Shown: positions 55,824-64,000 of the stretch, one piece after another | Layout of the letters: every line of letters starts with the position of its first letter | Numbering within the stretch: the stretch's first letter is position 1 | Assembly: GCA_963727245.1 (NCBI GenBank) | Contig: CAVSFO010000009.1 | Span: forward strand, 496,001-560,000 | Direction of reading: 5' to 3' | Source of the DNA: JBKQVT01 sp963727245 | GTDB taxonomy: Bacteria > Planctomycetota > Planctomycetia > Pirellulales > Thermoguttaceae | Length of the DNA: 64,000 nucleotides | Program-made: the position numbers and the translations under genes | The notes under the pieces: model-generated | Database searches by the model: none | What the model was told of the DNA's origin: nothing | What the model saw: only the letters and a program-made list of their open reading frames with translations

Positions 55824-57220
55824 TCACATGTTGGTCAAGTCGTCGGCGGCGCCGGCGGTGATCTGGTCCATGGCGGCCGCCAATTCGGCGTTGTGCCGGT
55901 GGTCCTCCGCATAAATCCGGCAGATGCGGTAGCTGATGGCAATGCGCCGGAACAGCTCCCGCTCGTCCAGGCTGCGAATCTTGCCGGCCGTGGGATCGTA
56001 GAGGAAATTCTGTCCGGCCGCCGGGGCATGGGCCCCGGGGCGATGGACGTGGCGGGCCGTGTCCACGCGGATGGGCAAGTCGCGCAGCGCCGCCGGCAAC
56101 CGCTCGCGGACCGCCATCTCGAACGCCCGCTCGCTGCTGAAGACGCTGCTCGTCTCCGCCTCGCCCGGGGCGAAGAAGATCGTCCGCTCGACCGCCATCT
56201 TCCAGCGCAGCCGGCGGCGCAGAAAGTCCTGCCATGCCGGCCCAACGTCTGCAACTCGGGATTCTTGCTGCGATGCCAGGCGGCCACCTCCATCAAAAGC
56301 GACCATTCGGTGAGCCGCTGGTACTGGTCGAGGTGTTCCAGGGGATTGCCGGGGAAGAGGTGCCGCTTGCTGTCGAGAAACAATTCCTGCAAGCCGAGGT
56401 CGATGGCGCGGACGGTGCGGTGGAAATAAATGGTGCGGAACAGCTCGGCGCGGACGGAGATGAATCGCACCAGGGCCGACAGCCCGCGCTCGTGGATCGT
56501 CAGGCCCTGGGGAGTGAAGAAACTGTAATGCAGCAGCCGATCGAGGTCGAAGGCCCGCGTGCTGTAGCCCGACATGTAGGCGTCGCGGAGCACGAAGTCC
56601 ATGTTATCGACGGTGTAAAGGCCGCTGAACAGTCCGCGCAGCAGCCGCAGCCAGTGTGGGCCGGCGGCGGCGTCGCTCCCACGCGGCCGGCTGATCAGGA
56701 AGGCGATCTGTTCGGGATCGAGCATCTCCCCGGCCTCCAGGCGGCCGGCGGGATTGCGGCGAATGCGGCGCAGCAGGTCGCCCAGCTCGTGGCGAATGAC
56801 GTGGCTGCCGACGATCTCGTGATTGAGTCCGAAATCGGCCAGGTAGTGAGCGTCGAAGAAGTGTCCGAACGGCCCGTGCCCCACGTCATGCAGCAGGGCG
56901 GCCAGCCGCATCAGCGATTCGACATAGCCGCGGCTGGGCAAGTCCGGGCAAACCTCCTGCAAGCTCTCGATCAGGGCGGCCGTAGCGCGGCTGGCCAGGT
57001 GCATGGCGCCGAGCGAGTGCTGAAACCGCGTGTGCTCGGCCGTGGGATAGACCCACCAGGCCGTCTGCAACTGATGGATCTGCCGCAGCCGCTGCACCCA
57101 GGGATCGTCGATGATTTGCTGTTCGGAGACCTCGCCGTCGGGCAGTCCGGCGGGCGAAGTGAAGGGGATATAGCCGTGAATGGCGTTGTGGCTGAGGCTT
57201 TCGTTCTGGAAATCAGGCAT
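55824..57220 (-). CDS. HD-domain phosphohydrolase, frameshifted
   Basis: About 465 residues joined. HD signature: YPTAEHTRFQHSLGAMHLA, then LAALLHDVGHGPFGHFFD (His-Asp pair). The long helical region with DNMDFVLRDAYMSGY is typical of YdhJ/SAMHD1-like proteins. The break near 56240 separates it from a C-terminal part (FLRRRLRWKMAVERTIFFA, FRRIAISYRICRIYAEDHRH). Probably acts on nucleotides; substrate not determinable. Confidence 0.88.
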
Positions 57221-57267
57221 TGCGGTATCCCGCCGGGAGGGGTGAACTCAAGTATTATGCCCGGCGG

Positions 57268-57330
57268 AGGGGCCGGGGGCCAGGGGCCGGGGGCCAGGGG
57301 CCAGGGGCCGGGGGCCAGGGGCCAGGGGTC
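57268..57330. repeat. GGGGCCAGGGGCCGG simple-sequence array
   Basis: About nine 7-base units of GGGCCRG; a complementary CCCTGGCCCCTGG stretch lies at 57486-57503. It fills much of the gap between divergent genes; no gene seen in 57221-57660. Confidence 0.8.
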
Positions 57331-57660
57331 GGGTGGGCCGGTCGCTTGCGGTTGCGCCTTCGTTTCCCGTTGGCGGTGACCAAGGCGGCAACAACCCCCC
57401 GCTTCGCCATGACGCCAGTTATCCCATGTGCCGTAAACGATCCATATTATCTGCATCCCCAATCACGAGTCCCGGCTCATAATTCCCTGGCCCCTGGCCC
57501 CTGCTCTCAGTGAGCCGGCAAACTCCATCACGCTTCCCTAATTTCGCAAACCGCTCTAGCGTCAAGCGGTGGTGCCGACTAAACTTTGATTCTCTATGCT
57601 CGCCTTCTTGACTATTCCCCCCCTCGGCGTGCCGCTGGAATCATTGCAAGGAGTTCTGTT

Positions 57661-59648
57661 GTGCGACGGATGAAAGACTGGATTTGGTTCGGGATTGCCT
57701 GTGGACTACTGACAATCGGCGTGGCGGCTGCCCAGGCTGCCCAGCCCAGCGAAACGCTTCTTCCCCAGGAGACCGTCGGCTTTCTGGCCGTCAGCAACGT
57801 CGATACCCTGGATGCCCATTGGAAGCAGACCCAGTTGGGGCGGCTGATGGACAGCCCGATCATGGCGGCCTTCCGCAAGGATCTGCACCGGGAGTTTCAA
57901 GAGCATTGGTCGAATCTGCGGGAGCGTTTCGGGCTGACGTTGGATGACCTGAAAGGGGTGCCTGGGGGCGAAGTGGCGGTGGCGATGATCGAGCCGAAAC
58001 CGGGCGAGGAGGCCATCGTCTTCCTGATCGACGTCACCGGCCACCTGGCACAGGCCAATGTCCTGCTGACGACGGCCACGGCCAGCCTGCTCAAACAAGG
58101 GGCCAAGCAGAGCGGCTTGAAGATAGGCGGCGTCGCCGTCAGCGTGTTCGACCTGCCGCTGCCCAGCGAGGAGCAACTTCCCCAGGCAGCGGCCGGCAGC
58201 GCGGCCGCTCCCGCTCCCGCAGCCACAGCCCGCCAGCCCGACCAGACCGTCTATGCCCTGGTGGGAAACCTGCTGGTGGCGGCCGACAGCGTGGAGGTGG
58301 TGCGCGGCATCCTGGGCCGCGTGGCGGACCGTAACGGAGCGCGCCTGGGCACCAGCCTGGCGCAGCTCCCCGGCTACAAGGCGGTGATGAAGCGTTGCGC
58401 GGCGACGGCGGGCGCGCCGGGCGGCCATCAGATCCGCTGGTTCCTCTTTCCCTTGGGTTATGCCGAGGCCGCCCGGGCCGCCACGCTGACGGAAAAGCGG
58501 CGCCGCGGAAAGACGATCGTGGAAGTGATTCGCCACCAGGGCTTCGGCGCCATCAAGGGCGTGGGCGGCTTCGTCGATTTCGCCGCCGACAGCTTTCAGG
58601 TGATCCATCGCACGGCGGTCTACGCGCCGCACCCCTACGAGAACTCGATGAAGATGCTCAAGCTGCCCAACGGCGCCGACTTCGTGCCGCAGCCCTGGGT
58701 GCCCCGCGACGTCGCCGACTACACGACCCTCTACGTCGATATCCTCAACGCCTTCGACAACTTCGGACCGCTGTTCGACGAACTCTTCGGCGAAGGGGAA
58801 AAGGGCGTCTGGAAACAGGTCCTCGAAGGCATGAAGACCGACCCCAACGGGCCGCACATCGACCTCCGCGAGGAACTCGTCAAGCACCTGGGGCAGCGGG
58901 TGACCTTGGTCACCGACTACCGGTTGCCCATCACCACTGCCAGCGAGCGGCTGCTGTTTGCCATCGAGGTGACCGACGAGAAGGCCGTCGCCGCGGCGCT
59001 GGTGAAATGCCTCAAGAACGACTCCACCGTGAAGCGCCGGGTCATCAACGGCCACGTCATCTGGGAGGTCGTCGCAGAAGAAACGCCCAAGGTGCCGGCC
59101 ATCTCGCTGGGCGATATCCCCTCGCTGGCGCCGAAAAAGAGGAAGCGCCCCCGCCCGGCACCGAAGAAAACGACAACGAAACGAAGGAAACGCATTTCCT
59201 GCCCCATCGGGCGGTCACGGTGGCCAACGGGCAACTCCTGGTCGCCTCGCACCTCGATTTCCTCTTGAAGGTCCTGAAGCCGATCCCCAAGGCGGACACC
59301 CTGGCCGCCAGCCCCGAGTACAAGTACGTGGCCGGCACGGTGGGGAAACTGGGGATGGCCAAGCACTGCGCGGGCGAGTTTTCGCGGGTGGACCAGGCCG
59401 TCCGCCCCACCTATGAGCTGATCCGCCAGGGGAAGATGCCGGAAAGCGAATCGCTCTTGGGCCGGGCGCTGAACACCGTCTCGGGGGCGGGCAAGAAGGG
59501 CGTGCCGCGCTTGCAGCAGATCGACGGCAAGAACCTGCCCGACTACAAGGTCGTCGCCCCGGCGCTGGGATTGGGCGGCATGGGCGCCACCAGCGAGCCG
59601 GACGGCTGGTTCATCGAGGGCTTCATGTTGCCGAAGGCGGAGAAGTAG
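57661..59648 (+). CDS. Large exported protein of unknown function, frameshifted
   Basis: About 662 residues joined. The GTG at 57661 sits 7 bases after AAGGAG; an ATG at 57670 is the alternative. Signal peptide near LLTIGVAAAQAAQ. Body: LLPQETVGFLAVSNVDTLDA, LTLDDLKGVPGGEVAVAMIE, YALVGNLLVAADSVEVVRGI, NGADFVPQPWVPRDVADYTT. The frame breaks near 59150; the other frame continues with HRAVTVANGQLLVASHLDFL. It resembles DUF3352-like planctomycete proteins; function unknown. Confidence 0.78.
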
Positions 59649-59926
59649 CGGCCGGCGCCTTCCCAAACCCACCGGGCACCCGCGCAGCGGGTCGCGGCCG
59701 GTGGGAACCGTAGCGGCAAGCAACGTCCTCCCAAATTCCTTCCCACCGGTCGCAGCCGGTGGGCTTGGAAAGGCCCACGCGGGTGGCCCCGATAGCTGGA
59801 CGATCGCACACGGCGGAGCCGCAAGAGGGGCTTCAATACGCGGCGAAGACCTCCTGCGCCTGCGGCACCCCGATAGCAAAGCTATCGGGGCCACCCGGGA
59901 AAGGCATGCCGCCCGCACGTCGCACG
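59649..59926. repeat. Intergenic palindromes GTGGCCCCGATAGC
   Basis: CCCCGATAGC at ~59786 and CCCCGATAGCAAAGCTATCGGGG at ~59869-59891 form a strong hairpin; GGGTGGCCCCGATAG / CTATCGGGGCCACCC is inverted over ~90 bases. Lies between two convergent genes. Confidence 0.65.
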
Positions 59927-62326
59927 CTACTTGTCGGTGTTCACCCGGCCGGTGGGACACTCGAATCTCGCCCAGAACGGATGCAGGCGATCGCCGCGGG
60001 CGCGGACGTCTTCCAGGAGGGTTTCCAGGCTGGGGGCGAGATTGGCGCCGTGGTTGTTCATTTTGCGGCCGTTGACGCCGATGCTGATAGGCCGCTTGAA
60101 ATCGAACATGCCCGGCGCCAACCAGACGACCAGCCAGGTGGTCCTGGTTTGGATCGACAAGTTGTTGTTGGCGGTGATGCGGGCGGTGACTTGGGCGGGC
60201 CGCGTGCCGCGGGGGGGCGGCCAGTCGGCCGGGTTGACCATGGTCTTCGGGGGCATGCCCCCCAATTCCACCCACCAGAAGAAATTGTCCGATTCCCGCA
60301 TGGTGAAACAATCGAACTCGCGGGGGAAGAAATCGCGGTGGAAGCGGCCCATCCAGTCGAACAGTCGCAGGATCTCGTCGGAGAAAGGTTCGTGGCCCCG
60401 GCCCCGGTATTCGACGACGCTGACGTTATAGCCGCCCCGGAAATAATGGTCGAGGTCGTTGGCGTTCTTGTTCATCTTGTTGCCGTCGAGTTCGCCGCAG
60501 ACGAGGTAGAAGGGGAGGTTCTTGGCGTTCTTTCGATAGAAGGTGCAGAAACGGTCGGACTCGGCCACGACGGGGATGACGCCGGCCCAGAGGTCGGGAT
60601 GGGCCAGCCCGATGTCCCAGGCCGCATCGCCCCCCATGGAGTGCCCGCTGAGAAAAACGCGGTCGGTATCGACGGCGAAGCGGCGGCAGGCATCGCGGTA
60701 GCAGCCCAGCACGAGGGCGTGCTCGCGGGAGGAATAGTTGTATTTTTCCTGATGGTCGGTGCCCCACTGGGGGGCCAGGACGATGTAGCCGGCGCGGGCC
60801 GCCTGCCCGGTGCGGTCCCGATGGTTGCCCCAGTCGCCCGCCCACCAACTGATCTGCTGCTCGGCGGTGGTGCCGGCGCCGTGGAGGGTGACGACCATGG
60901 GGTAGCGGCGATAGGGGTTGTAGTCGGGGGGAAGTTGGATGAAGTAATGGACGGGGGCCTCTTTAGGGAGGATCGACACCTCGACCTCGTAGTAGCCCGG
61001 CATCCCTTCGGAAATCGCCGCCGGCAGGTCGTAGGGGGGCTTCATGTGGGCCAGCAGGGCGGCCAGCGTGGCCGGGGTGGCCGCTTCTTCGGAAGGCAAG
61101 CCGTGGAACAAGCGGGCGCGGTTCAGCTTGATGGGCTCGTTGAGGTAGCGCTGCACCAGGTCGCGGAGGCGGGCGACCGACAGCGCCGCGCTCAGCTTGG
61201 TGGTGGCCGCGTCCGGTCCCAGCAGCCAGCCGCTGATGGCCAGCGCCAGCTTGTCGTCGGCCGGCATGCTGGGCTCGTCGGCGTTCTGGAGAAAGGCCGC
61301 CATGCGATTCAGGGTGTCGTAGTTCAGTTCGCGGGCGATCTCGTTGCGCATGGGCTTGACGGCGCGGTGCGTCTCGGGGTCCGTGATCTTGGCCAGCAAG
61401 GCGTCGATTTGCTCGATCACTTTCTTGCCGCGGTCCTGCAAGGCCTGGTAGTCCTGCAGTATCTCCCGCACCGCCTGCAAGGTCTCGCCGGACACGTCGT
61501 CGGAAGGAAATTCCCTCAGCACCGCCTGCACGAACTGGTGCTGGCCGGCGTCGCGGCGCATTTTCAATTCCTTCAGCATGGCATTGGCGGCGAGCTGCCG
61601 CAGGGCCTTGATCGAAGGCGCCAACTGCGCCTTCGCCTCCGTGTTGTCGGGAAACTCGACGAGCGCGGATTGCAGTTCTTCCCGGGCCTCTTCGAAACGT
61701 TCGCCCTGCAGGTAGAAATTGGCGATTTTCTTCCGCTCCTCGATGTCCTTGGGGTCCTTGATCTGCCTCATCAGGATCTTGTGGAGGATGTCGCGGGGGA
61801 TCGAGTTGGTGGCGATCCGCATGTCCCACATGTAGGTGATCCCTTCGACCTTGGTCCACTCCGGGGTGATCTCGGTGATGCCCTGGATGATGTCGACCGG
61901 CCCGTGGGTGGTGTTCATTGTGATGGTGCGGCGGCCGAATTCGTCGAAGGGCTGGATGCGGAGGATCGGTCCCACCGACCTCACCATCGGCCCGGCCGCC
62001 GGCGTCCGCTGACGGACGTGGAACTTTTCCGGCACCTGGCCGGCGGTGTCGGGGTGAATCTGCAGGATCTGCTGCTTGGGGACGAAGGTCCGCCGCACGT
62101 TGTCGTCGACAAAAGCAATCATCGGATCCTTGGGGGAGTTGGCATCGGGCAGGACGTTCATGTCCGCCAAGCCGGACGTATAGCCGAGATTCCCCTTGAG
62201 CAGGCGGCCGTCCTTCATGAGAATCTCGACGGCCGGGGCGTTGCCGCCGCCGCAGGTCCAGCCCGCTGCGCAGAGCAGCGCCGTCGCCAGGAAACGCCAC
62301 GGATTGCCGCCAAGTCGGTGGGTCAT
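59927..62326 (-). CDS. Exported alpha/beta-hydrolase (esterase) with N-terminal TPR-like part
   Basis: 799 residues. Signal peptide ends near GGNAPAVE. Residues ~40-400 include an SH3-like/TPR region (ERKKIANFYLQGERFEEARE). The esterase domain starts near YPMVVTLHGAGTTAEQQISW; nucleophile serine in FLSGHSMGGDAAWDIG; acid/His likely in VVEYRGRGHEPFSDEI. The C-terminal ~130 residues form an additional beta domain. Fits feruloyl-esterase/PHB-depolymerase-like secreted hydrolases, perhaps for polysaccharide breakdown. Confidence 0.85.
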   Translation of the reverse strand: MTHRLGGNPWRFLATALLCAAGWTCGGGNAPAVEILMKDGRLLKGNLGYTSGLADMNVLPDANSPKDPMIAFVDDNVRRTFVPKQQILQIHPDTAGQVPEKFHVRQRTPAAGPMVRSVGPILRIQPFDEFGRRTITMNTTHGPVDIIQGITEITPEWTKVEGITYMWDMRIATNSIPRDILHKILMRQIKDPKDIEERKKIANFYLQGERFEEAREELQSALVEFPDNTEAKAQLAPSIKALRQLAANAMLKELKMRRDAGQHQFVQAVLREFPSDDVSGETLQAVREILQDYQALQDRGKKVIEQIDALLAKITDPETHRAVKPMRNEIARELNYDTLNRMAAFLQNADEPSMPADDKLALAISGWLLGPDAATTKLSAALSVARLRDLVQRYLNEPIKLNRARLFHGLPSEEAATPATLAALLAHMKPPYDLPAAISEGMPGYYEVEVSILPKEAPVHYFIQLPPDYNPYRRYPMVVTLHGAGTTAEQQISWWAGDWGNHRDRTGQAARAGYIVLAPQWGTDHQEKYNYSSREHALVLGCYRDACRRFAVDTDRVFLSGHSMGGDAAWDIGLAHPDLWAGVIPVVAESDRFCTFYRKNAKNLPFYLVCGELDGNKMNKNANDLDHYFRGGYNVSVVEYRGRGHEPFSDEILRLFDWMGRFHRDFFPREFDCFTMRESDNFFWWVELGGMPPKTMVNPADWPPPRGTRPAQVTARITANNNLSIQTRTTWLVVWLAPGMFDFKRPISIGVNGRKMNNHGANLAPSLETLLEDVRARGDRLHPFWARFECPTGRVNTDK

Positions 62327-62471
62327 GCGATCGGTCCCGTCTTCTCTGTTCCTGCCGCCCTTACCTCCATTGTGGTGCCTGGCGGGCCCTTGTCAAGGAA
62401 ATACGGCGCGGCCCACCCGGCTTGACAACGCCCCGTGCGCCAGCCAGAATTGCAGAAACCCCAGAGGTGCT

Positions 62472-62768
62472 ATGGGCCATAAACCCCTTGTTTCCAAGGC
62501 GATTCTCCCCCTGATCGCGGCCTTGCTGGTGCTGCCGATCGGCATCAGCGTGCTGGTGGCGGTCTCTGCCCTTCTGGTCGCTATGGGCGACGCCATGGGT
62601 GGGGTAGTCGTGAAATACGTCGCCGTCGCCTGCGGCATCCTCTGGGTGATCGGCCTGATTTGCCTGGTCCTCTTGCAGGGGTTCTACGCCCTGACGGAAG
62701 CCTACCGGCGGGGCCCGGGCGGTTCGCCGGACTGGCCGGATCAGGACGATCGCCACGCGCAGCCGTAG
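62472..62768 (+). CDS. Small two-helix membrane protein
   Basis: 98 residues. Two helices: LPLIAALLVLPIGISVLVAV and YVAVACGILWVIGLICLVLL; charged tail. The ATG at 62472 follows AGAGGTGC. It ends 6 bases before the dedA gene start. No family recognised. Confidence 0.7.
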   Translation: MGHKPLVSKAILPLIAALLVLPIGISVLVAVSALLVAMGDAMGGVVVKYVAVACGILWVIGLICLVLLQGFYALTEAYRRGPGGSPDWPDQDDRHAQP

Positions 62769-62773
62769 CGCGC

Positions 62774-63379
62774 ATGCTCAATCACGTCCTCAACACCGTC
62801 GGGCAAATGGGCTACTGGGCCTACGCGATTGTCTTCCTGGTGGTCTTTCTGCAATGTGCGGCGGTGCTGGGGTTCCTGGTGCCCGGGGAATCCATGGCCG
62901 TCTTCAGCGGTTTTCTGGCCGGCCAAGAGGTTTTGCAGGTGGGCGTGGCGATGGCGGTGGTGGCGGCCGCGGCGATCGTGGGGAACCTGGCAGGCTATTA
63001 TCTTGGCCGCCGCCTGCGCCGCCCCTGGATCCTGCGCCACGGCCGCCGCTTCGGCGTCCGTGCCGAACACTGGCAGCGGGTCGAGCAGTTCTTCGACCGC
63101 CACGGCGGCAAGACCGTGCTGCTGGGCCGCTTCTCGCCCTTGCTGCGGGCCCTGGTCCCCTTCGTCGCCGGCGCCTCGCGCCTCCGCTTCCGCACCTTCG
63201 TCGTCTACACCGTGCTGGGCGGACTGCTCTGGTCGGCCCTCACGGTCACGCTCGGCTACCTGGCCGGCGCCAGTTGGCAGTACGTCGAGCGCTGGCTGGG
63301 CGGGGCGGCGACCGTCGCCTTGGCGGCGCTGGTGCTCACCCTGGTGCTGTTGTGGACTTGGCGCCGCCGCCTCCGCTGA
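62774..63379 (+). CDS. DedA-family membrane protein
   Basis: 201 residues. DedA motifs: VPGESMAVFSGFLAG, GNLAGYYLGRRLRRPW, and FFDRHGGKTVLLGRFSPLLR followed by VPFVAGASRLRFRTF. Such proteins are linked to undecaprenyl-phosphate or lipid flipping and proton balance. The ATG at 62774 follows the preceding gene by 5 bases. Confidence 0.92.
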   Translation: MLNHVLNTVGQMGYWAYAIVFLVVFLQCAAVLGFLVPGESMAVFSGFLAGQEVLQVGVAMAVVAAAAIVGNLAGYYLGRRLRRPWILRHGRRFGVRAEHWQRVEQFFDRHGGKTVLLGRFSPLLRALVPFVAGASRLRFRTFVVYTVLGGLLWSALTVTLGYLAGASWQYVERWLGGAATVALAALVLTLVLLWTWRRRLR

Positions 63380-63421
63380 CCGCCGTGACGTGTGCCACGA
63401 CCATGCGGGGCATGGTGCCCG

Positions 63422-63562
63422 GCTTGCCCAGCAGTGCTTGAGGATCGGGGCGCGTAACACTGCTGGACAAGCCAGCAGTGGCACACGGCGACGTAGGTCA
63501 GGCACCCCGTGCCTGACACTCTTCCGCCCAAGTGCCGTCAGGCACGGGGTGCCTGACCTACG
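63422..63562. repeat. Composite of CACTGCTGG palindrome and GTAGGTCAGGCACCCCG hairpin
   Basis: A half and a full CACTGCTGG palindrome (63422-63436, 63458-63480), then GTAGGTCAGGCACCCCGTGC at 63493 and its inverted copy ending at 63562. It forms the gap between convergent genes. Confidence 0.8.
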
Positions 63563-63602
63563 GTCTACGGTCAGGCAAAGCCCGTGGCACACGGTGGGCC
63601 TT

Positions 63603-64000
63603 TCAGGCCAGGATCTCCCGCCGCCGCTTCAGATAGTCCCAGACCACGTAGCGGTCCAGGTCCTTGCCGGCGGTGAAGAAGACCCGGCCGGCGGTCGCTT
63701 CCGAGAGGCGATGGGCGAACTGCACGTCTTCGCGCGATTGCCACCAACTCTGCAAGAGGAAGATGTTGATGGTGATGCCCTCGCGCCGGCAGAGCCGCCC
63801 CTCGCGCATCGTGGCCGCTTCCGTCCGCGGGTCGGGCGGATAAAGCAGGTAGAGGTGCTGCCCCTCGAAATGCGCCGTCGGCAGCCCGTCAGTGATCACG
63901 ACGATCTGCCGGTTGGGCGTGTCCTGGACCGCCAGCATCTGCCGGGCCAGTTGCAGGGCGTGCTGGATGTTGGTGAAGTGGCCGGGAATCTGCAACTCGC
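63603..64000 (-). CDS. von Willebrand factor A domain protein, C-terminal part (truncated by window end)
   Basis: The frame is open to the window edge, so the start is missing. Visible: HFTNIQHALQLARQML and IVVITDGLPTAHFEG, the T- and D-containing parts of the MIDAS metal site, then REGITINIFLLQSWW and a final AGRVFFTAGKDLDRYVVWDY. VWA proteins of this layout often partner with MoxR ATPases; that gene would be outside the window. Confidence 0.85.
   Translation of the reverse strand, partial: ELQIPGHFTNIQHALQLARQMLAVQDTPNRQIVVITDGLPTAHFEGQHLYLLYPPDPRTEAATMREGRLCRREGITINIFLLQSWWQSREDVQFAHRLSEATAGRVFFTAGKDLDRYVVWDYLKRRREILA

Noticed and set aside
59759..62425. An 888-residue open frame on the plus strand opposite the esterase gene
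   Set aside because: It is a shadow of the minus-strand esterase, which has a signal peptide and catalytic motifs; the plus-strand product has no recognisable features.

Overview
The window is a GC-rich bacterial chromosome segment, most likely from a planctomycete of the Pirellulales type. Supporting signs are PEP-CTERM surface proteins, a pseudopilin with an H-x9-DG-like C-terminus, a GYF-domain protein, an ExbB/ExbD operon with a squalene-cyclase-like toroid protein, leucine-rich-repeat and DUF2157 proteins, and many dispersed palindromic repeats. This assignment rests on gene content and style, not on a marker gene. The organism is probably motile (CheA, CheC-like, CheD, FlgM).

Layout. 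1-2.2 kb (+): chemotaxis cheA (3' part), cheC-like, cheD. 2.4-3.8 kb: fxsA and a GYF-domain membrane protein. 3.9-21.5 kb (-): one almost gapless anaerobic cobalamin operon, cobC-cobU-cobT-cobS-cobD-cbiP-cbiB-cbiA-cbiX/C-cbiMNQO-cbiD-cbiE-cbiL-cbiF-cbiG-cobJ-cbiJ, with many ATGA/GTGA overlaps. It is headed by a B12 riboswitch and intrinsic terminator at 21.54-21.79 kb. It covers cobalt uptake, cobalt insertion, corrin ring synthesis and nucleotide-loop assembly; cbiT is not seen. 21.9-25.5 kb (-): two PEP-CTERM proteins and a pseudopilin. 25.8-30.0 kb (+): nikR, a radical-SAM protein and an ECF transporter (fused double ATPase, T and S components).

Two 27-bp inverted repeats (GTNTTAC-N13-GTAATAC), each lying just downstream of a good sigma-70 promoter, mark both the leftward surface-protein operon and the rightward radical-SAM/ECF operon as predicted NikR targets. 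This nickel-responsive set, next to the B12/cobalt operon, is the most interesting part of the window.

30-36 kb: small membrane and zinc-ribbon proteins, an ARPP-1 protein, DUF2157 and nadC. 36.3-45.8 kb (+): a ComEA-like HhH protein, then exbB, three exbD genes, a membrane protein, a toroid protein and a large TPR-like exported protein, which look like one proton-motive-force-energised envelope system. 46-54 kb: a LuxR-type response regulator, an ECF sigma/anti-sigma pair, a repetitive lipoprotein, flgM, a Fur-family regulator and an LRR protein. 54-64 kb: purB with an HD hydrolase, a large exported protein, an exported esterase, a DedA protein and a VWA protein cut by the window end.

About 25 genes or gene segments are broken by single-base frameshifts although the coding signal continues in the next frame. 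This points to uncorrected indels in the assembly rather than gene decay. Such genes are given here as one CDS over the full span, with the break position noted.
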